Source of the DNA: an uncultured Flavobacteriaceae bacterium
Lineage (GTDB): Bacteria > Bacteroidota > Bacteroidia > Flavobacteriales > Flavobacteriaceae
Direction of reading: 5' to 3'
Length of the DNA: 58,208 nucleotides
Assembly: GCA_947498845.1 (NCBI GenBank)
Contig: CANMLX010000030.1
Coordinates: 1-58,208 of the forward strand
Under the pieces are notes generated by a model. That model was not told where the DNA came from. It searched no databases and worked only from the letters and a program-made list of their open reading frames with translations. This document shows positions 1 through 9,802 of this stretch, in pieces. Positions within the stretch are counted from its first letter, which is position 1, and each line of letters opens with the position of its first letter. The translations under genes and the position numbers were made by a program.

Positions 1-63
1 AGCTTAAATTATTTAGAGTGCAAAATACGATTTCGTTAGCTTAGTACTAAAGGGTTTTGAGAG

Positions 64-687
64 CTATGAGGGATTGTCTGCAACGGTTAAAGAATCTTTG
101 TAAAACGATTTTGGCACTTTGTAACTTCCTTTTTTGGTGTTTATAGTATAATGTAGTGTCGATTCTGCATATCGCCCTCCAGAATGCATATTTGGGTTAT
201 CTTTTTGATGTACTAGTTTCCAGAGTTCCATGTTTGCTAATACATTATTAGTGTTCCAGTCTAGTATAAAATCGTTGTCTAAGGATATGTTTTCAGAACA
301 ATTAAATTCTGATGTTATTTTGCTTGGTTTTATATAAGCTATAGGATATTTAGTGCTATCTGGTAAAATTATTTCAAAATAATAGGCCTCTTTCCTCGAT
401 AAATCATCTGTATAATAAACAGGATGTTTATCGTAATAATTACCTGTTCTAACAAACAGGTCTAGTGGTTTTTCGTTTAACAGGATTTTTATATTTTTAT
501 TAATAATTCTTTTTTCACCATTAGATAAATAAGCACTAACTTTATTTAAAGACGTTTCGTTATCACCATCTTCAATCAAGATTTCAACGTGTATATTCGA
601 AATATTATTAGCCTCTTCTTTTGAAAGTGTAGTTGTGTTGCAGCTTTGAAAAAGCAATAAGAGGAATAGTGTCTTGTAGTATCTCAT
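64..687 (-). CDS. Hypothetical lipoprotein
   Basis: A 207-residue protein with a short N-terminal hydrophobic stretch ending in a lipobox-like LFQSC, so the mature protein probably starts at Cys16 and is membrane anchored. The rest is soluble and has no motif I recognise. It is the first of several small minus-strand lipoprotein genes at the left edge. Function unknown. Confidence 0.6.
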   Translation of the reverse strand: MRYYKTLFLLLLFQSCNTTTLSKEEANNISNIHVEILIEDGDNETSLNKVSAYLSNGEKRIINKNIKILLNEKPLDLFVRTGNYYDKHPVYYTDDLSRKEAYYFEIILPDSTKYPIAYIKPSKITSEFNCSENISLDNDFILDWNTNNVLANMELWKLVHQKDNPNMHSGGRYAESTLHYTINTKKGSYKVPKSFYKDSLTVADNPS

Positions 688-884
688 AAATAATAAATGC
701 TATTGGTTTCGTGTAGCTATAAGCTACGGATTAAACTCGTTTTATGCATTAGAAAGTCTATTAGGCCTTCAATCTTTTGCAAACACTGTCGTAAACTGTG
801 TTTTTCGCCTCAATCTTTAACTTTTTATTTCTAAATAGTATATGCCATTTTACATCAATTTAGCTATACATTGTTGTACGGTTG

Positions 885-1439
885 TTATTTTTGCTTGATA
901 AATGTCTTGTCCAGAAAATCAAGTGCACCTTTAAAGAATAATTGTCCATCAGGTTTTATTTTCCCTTTATATTCCTTTGGTTGAAGAGTCATACGGTTAC
1001 CCCAATTCTCATACCCCATGCTAACCGCCTCGTCAAAGCTTTTGATTTTCAAACTTAATTTCTTGTTCAGGATCTTCTCATTTGGTACATTTAAGGTAAA
1101 GCTAATGTCTGTATTTGTTATCTTTAAATCTTTCATGTCTGCAACGAAGTATCCCGGTAAATATCCCTCTCGTCCTTCATCAAATTCATCAGATGTTCCA
1201 TAATATCTCCCCTCATATCGATCCTCTTTTTTTTCAATCAAGATATAGTGGTTCTCCTCTGAAGACTCAGGATCATATTTATACTCATACATACCAATTA
1301 ATCTATCTAGACGTGTTGTATTTTGTTTAGTATCGGCAATATTCAAGTTTTCATTTGTTTTAGATGATGTTTTATTTCCAGAATTATGGCATGCAATACA
1401 TATAATCCCTATCAATAGTATCATTAATATTTTTCTCAT
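885..1439 (-). CDS. Hypothetical lipoprotein
   Basis: A 184-residue protein with a clear lipoprotein signal (hydrophobic run ending GIICIAC). The mature part is charged, with a central region rich in Tyr, Glu and Gly (IGMYEYKYDP, RYEGRYYG) that suggests a small beta-rich fold. Plus-strand open frames over it lack a signal peptide and look like shadows. No family recognised. About 200 bp of repeat-like intergenic DNA separates it from the preceding lipoprotein. Confidence 0.6.
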   Translation of the reverse strand: MRKILMILLIGIICIACHNSGNKTSSKTNENLNIADTKQNTTRLDRLIGMYEYKYDPESSEENHYILIEKKEDRYEGRYYGTSDEFDEGREGYLPGYFVADMKDLKITNTDISFTLNVPNEKILNKKLSLKIKSFDEAVSMGYENWGNRMTLQPKEYKGKIKPDGQLFFKGALDFLDKTFIKQK

Positions 1440-1800
1440 AGACTTAGTTTTTAATTATATAGCGTCTTTAATGCTCTCTCAATCTTTTAGTTTAGATGTT
1501 CCTATCTTATCCGTTGGTCTCAAATTTAGTCGAAACTATGTACTTTAGTGCATTTCGCTGTAGCTTCTATAAACTTTTGACACGAATTACACAAATTTAC
1601 ACAGATTTGATTACGTATTTCACCTGGCAGACTTTCTATCTGCGAACAAAACCTATGGACTTATAGTCCATAGTGGTTTAGTTTTATTAGGTATATCGAT
1701 TGCAAGTTGTAATAATGTTAAACAACTAAAGCAAATAGTATATAATCGCTATGTTTTTCTAGTAGTATTAATACCTAATATAAACACAGTATTTTACATG
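1440..1800. other. Gene-free stretch with hairpin and dispersed repeat
   Basis: No convincing gene. It contains a perfect hairpin, CTATGGAC (1653-1660) with GTCCATAG (1666-1673), followed by TGGTTTAGTTTTA. A near-identical hairpin and tail lies at 37528-37548. A stretch around 1563-1580 (CTTCTATAAACTTTT) also recurs near 37311. The hairpin may serve as a terminator for the minus-strand gene ending at 1801, but it is about 130 bp away. Confidence 0.5.
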
Positions 1801-2219
1801 TTACTCATAGAGTTTTAAATCTTCTTTTTTTCTTTGCTCTAAAATAAACTCAATCCCGCATTCTAATTTTTGAGCTAAATTCATCTTAGGGTTCACAACC
1901 CTCCAAAAGGGTGTGATTTCAGTTATCTTTTTTCCAGATTTAAACTCTTCATATGCTGCTTCCGAAACTATTCTTAAATATATGCCTGTGGTAACAGGAC
2001 AGGTTTTATCGGCATTAAATTTGGTTGCCAAATCACTTCTTAATTTTGCCAGATCAACACTTTCTCCAAAAGGGATGGCTTTTAAATAAGTATCAATTAC
2101 TTCTGGTGAGGCAATAAACATTTTATACCAGTGGGAATGTTGGCAAATTTCTTTTCTATGGTTTTTATTTTAGTAGGTTTTGCGCAATCACGTTTTTCTA
2201 CCCAGGTTTTTTTAGCCAT
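1801..2219 (-). pseudogene. Alkyltransferase-like (MGMT-like) protein, frameshifted
   Basis: The downstream frame (2121 to 1801) carries CPVTTGIYLRIVSEAA followed by an FWR motif, which matches from memory a small family of MGMT/alkyltransferase-like proteins of about 140 residues whose N-terminus begins roughly MxKTWxEK. That N-terminus is present upstream in another frame: ATG at 2219 opens MAKKTWVEKRDCAKPTK and reads to FANIP before shifting. One extra C in the CCC run near 2130 would join the frames as NIPHWYKMFIASPE. The offset between the two ATGs (98 nt) agrees with a one-base deletion. It may be a real pseudogene or a homopolymer sequencing error. Confidence 0.65.
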
Positions 2220-2280
2220 TTTATTTTCTAATGTTACTAAGCTACAAATTAAAAAATAAGTTAGACTTTTATTACTATAG

Positions 2281-3174
2281 CTAATTTGAATGTTTTCTTA
2301 AAAAATCTATGATGGCCTTTATGTAATCTGGACCTCCTTTTTGACTTAAATCAAGATGACCTGCATTTTCGATAGCTACAAATTTTTTATCTGTAGATTT
2401 TAAATGTTCAAATAATCGTTCCCCATATTCAAATTTAATATTTTGGTCTTTTTTGCCATGAGCCATAAAAATGGGTTGTTTAATTTGCTTAACTGATGCG
2501 ATTGGAGAAACAGAATCAGGATTAAAACCTGCTATTTTTCCTGCTTCGTTTAAGGCAATATTGCAAAGAGGTTTTAATCCTATACCATAGGTATAGGATT
2601 TTTGATAATCGTAAACAATATCTTCCAAATTAGTAAACGTGCTTTCAATAATGCCAAACGCTATTCTCTTATCATATTCTAGCGCTTGAATAGCTATAGC
2701 GCCTCCCATAGAATTTCCCCAAATCCCTAGAGGGATAGTATCGTTTTTCGTCTTTATATAATCTACTATTTGCGAAATATCTTTTTTCTCTTTGAAACCA
2801 TAGGTACAATACTCTCCTCCACTTTCTCCATGTGCTCTACTATCAATAAGTATGGACTCAATACCCATTTGGGACAAATGTTTCGAAAGGTTTAAAAAGT
2901 GTTCTTTACACCCACCTATCCCGTGTGCAAATAGAACTATTGATTTTGGAGTAATTGAATCACTTTTAATCCAATACCCTACAATTTTGGTTGAATCTTT
3001 AGTGATAACATTTATATTTAAGGCTTTTAAGTTTAAGTCGTTGGGAGCACTATTTACTGAAACTCTTGGCGGTTTTATAATAGCATACGGCAACACATAT
3101 TTGGCAATAAGGACACTTCCTATTACAATAACTAGAAGTAAAACGAGTATGGTATATTTAATTTTTTTCTTCAT
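2281..3174 (-). CDS. Alpha/beta hydrolase, membrane anchored
   Basis: A 297-residue serine hydrolase of the alpha/beta fold. An N-terminal membrane segment (about residues 8-30) probably anchors it in the inner membrane facing the periplasm. The oxyanion region is FAHGIGG (about 82-88), the nucleophile elbow is GNSMGG with Ser155, the acid is probably the Asp in HGKKDQN (near 243) and the base the His in NAGHLDL (near 273). This layout is typical of the YqkD/FrsA-like peptidase S9-type hydrolases. Substrate unknown. It is a monocistronic-looking minus-strand gene among small lipoprotein genes. Confidence 0.85.
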   Translation of the reverse strand: MKKKIKYTILVLLLVIVIGSVLIAKYVLPYAIIKPPRVSVNSAPNDLNLKALNINVITKDSTKIVGYWIKSDSITPKSIVLFAHGIGGCKEHFLNLSKHLSQMGIESILIDSRAHGESGGEYCTYGFKEKKDISQIVDYIKTKNDTIPLGIWGNSMGGAIAIQALEYDKRIAFGIIESTFTNLEDIVYDYQKSYTYGIGLKPLCNIALNEAGKIAGFNPDSVSPIASVKQIKQPIFMAHGKKDQNIKFEYGERLFEHLKSTDKKFVAIENAGHLDLSQKGGPDYIKAIIDFLRKHSN

Positions 3175-3434
3175 TTAATTGTGTTGAGATAATCGTTTAT
3201 GATTATAGTTACATCCATTCTATTATAGCCAATGTTCTGGTTAAGTTAATATATATCCAACATTAGTTTGTTTGTGGTACTTTCATAACGGTAAACCCTG
3301 TGAACAATGTTTTTTAGGACATAGTATGTAGCACGTATCTTATTTTTAATTCAATTTATAAAAATATAGCGCCACCCCAAAAGGAAATGACCTTTCGATT
3401 GACACCAAACTTTGCTTTGATTTTATATATAATG

Positions 3435-4034
3435 TTATAAGCTTGTGTTTTTCCATTGGTTTATTATCAACATAGTTGAATCTAAACTTATTTCACGAGG
3501 TATTGGAAACTCAGGAATACCTTCTTGTAAGATTTTATTAGCTGCTGTTCCGCATAAATATAAGCTGTGTTTTTCGCTATATTTATACATGCTATCTAAT
3601 TTTACTTTATTTTCATTTTGCTTTTTTTTCGTACCAATGGAATCAATGATATAAGAGAAATAATTATCACTCTTATAGTTATATCTTAAACTGATAAGAG
3701 TTTCTAAGTTTTCATTTATTCTTTTTGAGTATTCAACTGTTTCTGAAATTTTAGCTTCTGTTAATGGATCTATCAATACCAATTTTTTTATAGATAAGTT
3801 ATTATTAACAGCTAGTTTGAATTCAGTACACTTTTCATATTTAGAATGTTTTAGTGTATCATTAGGTTTAATTTCAGTCCAAATAGCATCTTTCTCATTT
3901 GTTATCCAATAAGTTATTTCGCCTTTGATCCATTTACCATCAATGGGCGCAATTTCTTGGATAATTTCATTTTGCTCATCCTGACAAGATAAGGCGATTG
4001 ATGAAAAGATTAAAAAGTAGATTATGTTTTTCAT
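3435..4034 (-). CDS. Hypothetical lipoprotein
   Basis: A 199-residue protein with a lipoprotein signal (FSSIALSC, Cys17). The mature part is predicted soluble, with Lys/Glu-rich regions and no known motif. It lies about 80 bp upstream of the end of the DUF4837 gene with the same orientation, but nothing else links the two. Function unknown. Confidence 0.6.
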   Translation of the reverse strand: MKNIIYFLIFSSIALSCQDEQNEIIQEIAPIDGKWIKGEITYWITNEKDAIWTEIKPNDTLKHSKYEKCTEFKLAVNNNLSIKKLVLIDPLTEAKISETVEYSKRINENLETLISLRYNYKSDNYFSYIIDSIGTKKKQNENKVKLDSMYKYSEKHSLYLCGTAANKILQEGIPEFPIPREISLDSTMLIINQWKNTSL

Positions 4035-4117
4035 TTAGTTATTTATGCACTTGCTTATAACAACAGAATACAGGATCTATCCGCCATAAATTTTTAAAAT
4101 AGTCCATAACAAAATGG

Positions 4118-5110
4118 CTACTCATCAATCTTAATACTTTTAATAATAGCCTCCAGTTCAAACATATAATCACGCTTATCTACCGATGGCGCATAGGTAA
4201 AGCCTTCGGCAACTACCCATCTATTATTAATTTTATCTTCTATTGCGTAGTTAATATAAGGTCCTGCCATGACTGCATTATGCACTTCCCACATCCCTTT
4301 GGTTTCTAAAGTAGGTTTATTATCTAGTATCATTTCTCCATGAAATGGGGTGTAAGCATTTTCTGTGATCATGTAACTGCCTTCTACTGGGCCTTCTATA
4401 TATTTTTTTCCAATAGAATCTCTAATTTTAATAATTTGAGCCATTAGATTAGAATCTCTATTAATGGCTTTAAGCGGCAGTTCGTAAAGCAATACATTGG
4501 TGTAGCCTGTTGGGATGTCTTTTTTAATCCAATAAAACTTATCGTCTTCTGTTGCAATGGTTTTCCCAATTCTATAGGCTGTTTGAAATTTTATGTCCAA
4601 GCCTAAATTCTTTTTTATAAGACTAGCATCGTAAAGTGATTTTTTTATTAAGCGCTGCTTTTCTCTAAGTTCAATCCCTTTAAATGTTTCTATTATTTTT
4701 TGTGAATTTTCTTTAAGCAATGTTACGATATCGTCTCTTTTTTCTCCAGAAACCACAATAACTTTTTGTGGTTTTGCATATACATTATCCTTGTAAACTA
4801 AGCCATTTGGTTTCCCTAATTCTACCTTTAAAATTGTTCTGTTTTTAGTAATAAACCCACTAAATACCTGTGGAGGTATTTGGTTGATGTTAAACGTAGG
4901 TTCATCTTGTGGTAAACCATAAACTGGAGCTGCTAATACATTTCTTATAGCTTCTCCTAAACGACCTTTCCATAATTCGTTGTCTACAACTACAGATATG
5001 CTATTAATTCTACCTTCGGAGTCTAATAAAAATTTTTCTTCTTTCTCTTTTCCTTTTTTACAAGACGTTATTAGTAGTGCTGCAACTAATAGGTATACTA
5101 TTTTTTTCAT
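4118..5110 (-). CDS. DUF4837 family lipoprotein
   Basis: A 330-residue lipoprotein (ALLITSC, Cys17) that I recognise as the Bacteroidota DUF4837 family: after a short linker it has ISVVVDNELWKG, later VYAKPQKVIVVSGEKRDD, and a C-terminal WVVAEGFTYAPSVDKRDYMFELE. The biochemical role is unknown. The gene starts 18 bp after the stop of the lytic transglycosylase gene on the same strand. This suggests co-transcription and a possible cell-envelope or peptidoglycan role, which is inference only. Confidence 0.85.
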   Translation of the reverse strand: MKKIVYLLVAALLITSCKKGKEKEEKFLLDSEGRINSISVVVDNELWKGRLGEAIRNVLAAPVYGLPQDEPTFNINQIPPQVFSGFITKNRTILKVELGKPNGLVYKDNVYAKPQKVIVVSGEKRDDIVTLLKENSQKIIETFKGIELREKQRLIKKSLYDASLIKKNLGLDIKFQTAYRIGKTIATEDDKFYWIKKDIPTGYTNVLLYELPLKAINRDSNLMAQIIKIRDSIGKKYIEGPVEGSYMITENAYTPFHGEMILDNKPTLETKGMWEVHNAVMAGPYINYAIEDKINNRWVVAEGFTYAPSVDKRDYMFELEAIIKSIKIDE

Positions 5111-5128
5111 GTGCTTTTTTTATAAGAA

Positions 5129-6700
5129 TTATCCTTTAGCTATTTTAAGCGTCATTCCTGGTTTTAATTTATTACTACTAATACCGTTCCAATCTTTAAT
5201 ATTTTGAACAGAAACTCCAGAATATTTTTGTGAGATACTCCATAATGAGTCGCCTTCTTGTACTGTATACAATAATGCATTGCCTATAATGGGCTTAATT
5301 TTAGTGGTTGCCTTTGTTTGCTTAGGTTTAGATACTGCTGCATGTGGCCTTCTGGGGTAAATTGTTAATCGCTGTCCTATTTTTAAGTTGTTATTTCTTA
5401 AGCCATTCCAACGTTTTAAATCGCTTACCCTTACACCATATTGTCTTGATATTTTCCCTAAATAATCTCCAGATTTTACACGATAACGTATTCTATCACT
5501 GGCGTTAAAAAACTGTGGTAATGGCTTTTCGCGCTTTTCAAATTCTGCCTTGGCAGTTGCATAAATACTATCTTCGTTTTTTACAAATTCCCCCATTACT
5601 TTTCTTGGTAATCGTAAGGTGTAGTTCTCGTTTTTAATCACAGGAATGATATCTAATTTATACGACGGATTTAAAAACTGAAGTTCTTCCATAGGCGTTC
5701 CTATTGCTTCAGATACTTGATCTAGAGTTATCATATGCTTTACAACTACAGTATCTGTTTCAAAATAAGCCATCTCATTTTTAATGGTTTTAAAACCATG
5801 GGCTTCTGCATATTCAAAAATGTACATCGTTGCCAAAAACGCTGGTAAATAACCTGCTGTTTCTAGTGGTAAATGCTGCCTGATATTCCAATAGTTTTGA
5901 TAACCGCCAGAACGCCTAATAGCTTTTGTTACATTTCCAGGTCCTGAGTTGTAAGCCGCTAATGCCAAATCCCAATCACCAAAAATCTTATAAAGTTTCG
6001 ATAAATATTTTGATGCTGCTTTGGTTGATTTTATAGGGTCACTACGCTCATCTACATAGCTGCTCACATCTAAGCCATACATTTTACCTGTGCTAAACAT
6101 AAACTGCCATAGGCCTGTAGCGCCTACTCTGGATTTTGCTTTTGGTTTTAATGCCGACTCCACTATAGCCAAATACTTTATCTCTAATGGGATGTTTTGG
6201 TTATCTAACTCTTGCTCAAATAGCGGAAAGTAAAACGAACTTAACATCATTAGTTTTTGTAAATGCTTTCTACGGTGTTTTAAATAAGATTTTATAACAC
6301 TTTCCAAAGCTGGATTATAGGCTACATTAAATGGCGTTTTAGCATTTAGTTCTTTTAATCGCGACTTTAATATTTCTGTGGGCAACTCTGGATAGTCAAT
6401 AGGATTGTAATTAAGTTCTGTTACCGAATTATAAATAGTATCAAAAAGCGCATGACTATAAAGCTCTTCTAGCCATTTCTCATCAATCTCATTTAAAGCA
6501 GTCTCATCAAACACTTGCTGTTTTGGTAGACTGTCTTTAACAATAACAAGAGGCTGTATATCCAGCTTCTTATCATCCAACAGCATTGTTTTTTCTCTAC
6601 TAAGCTGAGTGCTATTTTTTATAGCATTAGAATCGGTTGTCTGCGAAAAGCCAATACTGCTAATCGTTAGTGTAAAAAGTATAAAAAAACGAGAGATCAT
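5129..6700 (-). CDS. mltD: Membrane-bound lytic murein transglycosylase, MltD-like
   Basis: A 523-residue periplasmic enzyme that cleaves the MurNAc-GlcNAc bond of peptidoglycan. A signal peptide ends near GFSQ (residue 20). A goose-type lysozyme/SLT domain covers about 150-330, with catalytic Glu181 in LAIVESALKPKAKS, followed by GATGLWQFM and the AYNSGPGNV motif. Two LysM peptidoglycan-binding repeats follow: about 408-452 (YRVKSGDYLGKIS) and about 478-521 (YTVQEGDSLWSIS). It is a typical MltD architecture, but the N-terminus lacks a clear lipobox. It is first in a two-gene unit with the DUF4837 lipoprotein gene. Confidence 0.93.
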   Translation of the reverse strand: MISRFFILFTLTISSIGFSQTTDSNAIKNSTQLSREKTMLLDDKKLDIQPLVIVKDSLPKQQVFDETALNEIDEKWLEELYSHALFDTIYNSVTELNYNPIDYPELPTEILKSRLKELNAKTPFNVAYNPALESVIKSYLKHRRKHLQKLMMLSSFYFPLFEQELDNQNIPLEIKYLAIVESALKPKAKSRVGATGLWQFMFSTGKMYGLDVSSYVDERSDPIKSTKAASKYLSKLYKIFGDWDLALAAYNSGPGNVTKAIRRSGGYQNYWNIRQHLPLETAGYLPAFLATMYIFEYAEAHGFKTIKNEMAYFETDTVVVKHMITLDQVSEAIGTPMEELQFLNPSYKLDIIPVIKNENYTLRLPRKVMGEFVKNEDSIYATAKAEFEKREKPLPQFFNASDRIRYRVKSGDYLGKISRQYGVRVSDLKRWNGLRNNNLKIGQRLTIYPRRPHAAVSKPKQTKATTKIKPIIGNALLYTVQEGDSLWSISQKYSGVSVQNIKDWNGISSNKLKPGMTLKIAKG

Positions 6701-6802
6701 ATAAGTGGTTCAATTTGTTAATGAACGATATTCCTGCTAAAATCGTATTTTTTTGTGTAATACTGAAATTATAAAACAGCAAAAATCGTACCTTTAGTTA
6801 AA

Positions 6803-7766
6803 ATGAGATGTATCATGAAATATTTTATTACCGTTTTTATATGTTTTATTGCTTTACAAATTGCTTTAGCTCAAGAGCCTGTTAATACGACATACTATGT
6901 ATGGGCTAAAAGTGGATTAAGCTTAAGAGAAGCTCCAGATAAAAATGCAAAAAAAATAACTACTATCCCTTATGGTAATAAAACAACTTTTATCTCTAAG
7001 GTATATGAACACTTAACAGTAACTGAGTTTACTAATTTTGAATACGGCGATATCTGGTTTAAAATAAATTACGACAACCAAATTGGTTATGCTTTTGCAG
7101 GTTATTTGTCTTATTTAAAACCACCTAAAGCTTCAGAAAATTACGATTTATTAACGTATTTAAAGGAAAACTTCACTAAAGTAAAAACAACAGCTTATAC
7201 TAAGTAACCTGATTTCGACCTAAGAACACTTTTTTTAAAACACAAACACCTTTCTATCAGTCACTTAATTTAAACAAGTGTATTATGTCGCTCTTGAGGC
7301 TATGAAAATGCATTAAATTCTAGCTAAAAACCACTAAACACGCCATCTTCTTCCTTAAATTACGATAAACTAGCCAGCTAGTCTATCGTAATTATAAGTT
7401 GAATCTAGCATGTTTATTGAATTTTATCTATGATTCTTAAATCGAAATCAGGTTAAGTATAATGATTGTGATAGTAAAAATGATGTTTGTATACAATCTG
7501 GACAAATAAACTACCAAAACGGTATTAGCTATTCTTTTTGGAGTGGCGAGGGTGGTGGTACCGACACGCTAAGTGTACCTCAACTTAATATTTTACAAGC
7601 TTATATATTAGGCACTATATTTTGCCCTACTTATAAAGATTTTAAAATACATTACTATGAAAAACCACAACCAACAATCGTTGTAGATAGAGACGATGTT
7701 GGTTGTGATTTTAAAATTACAGTATTAGGCGATTATGCCATTATACATTGGTCTGGTGGCTGCTAA
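6803..7766 (+). pseudogene. Secreted SH3-like domain protein interrupted by a MITE
   Basis: The upstream part (6803-7206) encodes a signal peptide (ALQIALAQ) and an SH3b-like domain: SGLSLREAPDKNAKKITTIPYG, written here as SGLSLREAPDKNAK then KITTIPYG, and later IWFKINYDNQIGYAFAGYLS. The frame stops at TAA 7205-7207, inside the first bases of a 247-bp element. If the element and one copy of the 6-bp duplication are removed, the frame continues as TTAYTK-YNDCDSKNDVC to TAA 7764-7766, giving an intact protein of about 236 residues with a Cys-containing C-terminal domain ending HWSGGC. A 134-residue truncated product could still be made. Start may be ATG 6803 or 6815. Confidence 0.85.
7207..7453. 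mobile_element. MITE-like insertion, 247 bp, 6-bp TSD
   Basis: Terminal inverted repeats: ACCTGATTTCGA at the left end (7207) and TCGAAATCAGGT at the right end (ending 7453); the similarity extends imperfectly for about 20 bp. The direct repeat TAAGTA flanks it at 7201-7206 and 7454-7459. There is no open reading frame for a transposase. An internal long hairpin sits at 7358-7393 (AATTACGATA pairing with TATCGTAATT, then ACTAG with CTAGT around a 4-nt loop). Its removal restores the host gene. IS family not identified. Confidence 0.88.
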
Positions 7767-7768
7767 AA

Positions 7769-8956
7769 TTAATCTAAAATAGCAGCAATACCTGGTAATG
7801 TTTTTCCTTCTAAGCTTTCAAGCATTGCGCCTCCGCCAGTACTTACGTAGCTTACTTTATCTGCAAACCCAAACTGTTTTACTGCAGCAACAGAATCTCC
7901 TCCACCTACTAGTGAGAAAGCTCCGTTTTTAGTAGACTCTGCAATAGAGTCTCCTAATGCAATAGTTCCTCCAGCAAAGCTTTCCATTTCAAAAACGCCT
8001 AAAGGTCCATTCCAAAGAATAGTTTTGGAGGCCATGACTACATTATGGAATATTTCTCTAGATTTTGGACCTGCATCTACGCCTTCCCAGCCATCTGGTA
8101 TCGCATTAATATCTAAAATTTGTGTATTAGCATCATTACTAAAATCGTCTGCCGCAATAACGTCTACAGGAATGTGTATTTGTACATTTTTCTCTTTTGC
8201 TTGCTTTAATATATCTAAAGCTAAATCCATTTTATCGTCTTCACAAATAGAATTACCTATTTTGCCTCCTTGAGCCTTAACAAACGTAAAAGACATACCG
8301 CCACCTATAATTAAGTGATCTACTTTATCAAGAATGTTTTCTATAATCGTTATTTTAGAAGATACTTTGGCTCCGCCAAGTACAGCTAAAACAGGCTTTT
8401 CTCCTGTTTCCATTACTTTTTCAATACTCTCGATTTCCTGTGCTAATAAACTTCCAAAACATTTGTTTTCTGGAAAAAACTCGGCAACTACTGTAGTAGA
8501 TGCATGTGCTCTATGCGCTGTTCCAAAAGCATCATTAACATAAATATCACCTAACTTAGATAGTTTTTCGGCAAAGTCTTTATCGCCTTCTTTTTCTTCT
8601 TTGTAAAAACGAAGATTTTCCAATAATAAGATTTGTCCAGGCTCTAAATTAGCTGCTGCAGTTTCTACATCTGATCCAACACAATCTGGTACAAATTTAA
8701 CCTCTACACCTAAAATATCTTCTACTTTATTTTCTATATGTTTTAACGAAAACTCATCTTGAACTCCTTTTGGACGCCCTAAATGCGACATTAATATACA
8801 ACTCCCACCATCTTCTAAAATTTTAATAATTGTAGGTTTTGCAGATATAATTCTTGTGGCATCTGTTACCTCAAAATTTTCGTTTAATGGTACATTAAAG
8901 TCTACACGTATTAACGCTTTTTTATTTTCAAAATTAAAATCATTTAGAGTCTTCAT
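7769..8956 (-). CDS. pgk: Phosphoglycerate kinase
   Basis: Glycolytic enzyme converting 1,3-bisphosphoglycerate and ADP to 3-phosphoglycerate and ATP in the cytoplasm. The 395-residue protein shows the family signature near the N-terminus ([15 protein letters not shown]), [35 protein letters not shown], the [10 protein letters not shown] nucleotide-binding region, and the C-terminal [13 protein letters not shown] and STGGGAMLE motifs. The open frame extends to 8983, but a TACATTTG box occupies 8983-8990, so ATG 8956 is the better start. It is monocistronic. Confidence 0.97.
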   Translation of the reverse strand: MKTLNDFNFENKKALIRVDFNVPLNENFEVTDATRIISAKPTIIKILEDGGSCILMSHLGRPKGVQDEFSLKHIENKVEDILGVEVKFVPDCVGSDVETAAANLEPGQILLLENLRFYKEEKEGDKDFAEKLSKLGDIYVNDAFGTAHRAHASTTVVAEFFPENKCFGSLLAQEIESIEKVMETGEKPVLAVLGGAKVSSKITIIENILDKVDHLIIGGGMSFTFVKAQGGKIGNSICEDDKMDLALDILKQAKEKNVQIHIPVDVIAADDFSNDANTQILDINAIPDGWEGVDAGPKSREIFHNVVMASKTILWNGPLGVFEMESFAGGTIALGDSIAESTKNGAFSLVGGGDSVAAVKQFGFADKVSYVSTGGGAMLESLEGKTLPGIAAILD

Positions 8957-8982
8957 TATTCTTTTTTTAATGGATTGCGGCA

Positions 8983-8990
8983 CAAATGTA
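8983..8990 (-). promoter_or_regulatory. Bacteroidota -7 promoter box for pgk
   Basis: On the minus strand this reads TACATTTG, an exact TAnnTTTG match to the Bacteroidota housekeeping -7 element. It lies 26 bp upstream of ATG 8956, which leaves a short 5' UTR. No well-placed -33 TTG was found. Confidence 0.55.
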
Positions 8991-9068
8991 ATTAATTATA
9001 AAGCGATATAAAACGGCTTTTTTAACAAAATAGCGACTTAGGAAATAAATTTTAAGGTATTGCCCTTT

Positions 9069-9593
9069 TTAAAAATAAAATCTCACGAAAGGCGCCCATG
9101 CATCTGCATAAATACTAGAGTCTTCATCGTATAACACATCGTACCGTACTCCAAAAATAACATTGCCTGTTCTGTAGCCTGCTCCTAAAAATAAAGCTGG
9201 CGCCCAATAATTGTCATTAGGCAGATTTAAATTAACGTCATACCTACGATTAACATTAAGTTGCTCGTATTCAGCAGACAGTTGAATTGTGGTTACTATA
9301 TTGTATAGACCAATTAAACTACCTCCAAGAATTGTAGATTTATAGATGTTTTTTCTGTTATTAAATGTGGCATTAAGTCCAACCCCTAATGCCATTTTAG
9401 CATCAAATTGGTAAATAGCACTAGGCGCAACTGTAGTGCTAAAAAAGCCATCACCAAAATTCAATCCTAAACCACCTCCAAATCTCACATTATCCCAGAA
9501 TTTAGTTTTTGATGCTTCTTCTTGAGAAAAGCTATGTAAACTAGTAAAAAATAAAACTAATACAATAAGTAACTGCTTGCTAATTTGAGGCAT
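9069..9593 (-). CDS. Outer-membrane beta-barrel protein
   Basis: A 174-residue protein with a signal peptide (SLHSFSQ) followed by alternating hydrophobic/polar strands, repeated Gly-rich turns (FGGGLGLNFGDGFF, FLGAGYRTGNVIFGVRYD) and a C-terminal aromatic FVRFYF, as expected for a small outer-membrane barrel of roughly 8 strands. Homologues in flavobacterial genomes have, as I recall, sometimes carried the doubtful name alpha-ketoglutarate decarboxylase; nothing in the sequence supports an enzyme. Confidence 0.75.
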   Translation of the reverse strand: MPQISKQLLIVLVLFFTSLHSFSQEEASKTKFWDNVRFGGGLGLNFGDGFFSTTVAPSAIYQFDAKMALGVGLNATFNNRKNIYKSTILGGSLIGLYNIVTTIQLSAEYEQLNVNRRYDVNLNLPNDNYWAPALFLGAGYRTGNVIFGVRYDVLYDEDSSIYADAWAPFVRFYF

Positions 9594-9617
9594 TTTGTAA
9601 GGTTTTGTTTATGGCAA

Positions 9618-9778
9618 TACCAATTCCCAAATGAATTTACTGAGTTAAAAAGTATCTTTTGAAATTCTATCTTCAACATAAAACAGAACAGTAACTACGG
9701 CTATGCTTATTTTTTCTGCCTCGTATAATTCCAAAATCCATCATTTTACTTTACAGTATATTCATTTAAGAATTGGTA
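9618..9778. mobile_element. MITE family 2, copy a (161 bp)
   Basis: Ends are near-perfect inverted repeats: TACCAATTCCCAAATGAAT on the left and ATTCATTTAAGAATTGGTA on the right, differing only at the central CC/TT. The body closely matches copies at 34857-35015 and 57637-57985, including a GCTATGCTTATTTTT core. Flanking TA dinucleotides are compatible with a TA target site. No coding capacity. Confidence 0.85.
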
Positions 9779-9802
9779 TAAATATAGCAATTATAAATAA
9801 AA

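Noticed and set aside
690..884. Possible cassette-like separator between the first two lipoprotein genes
   Set aside because: It has small palindromes (GTAGCTATAAGCTAC) and a typical intergenic look, but lacks the core shared by the seven separators at 45-54 kb.
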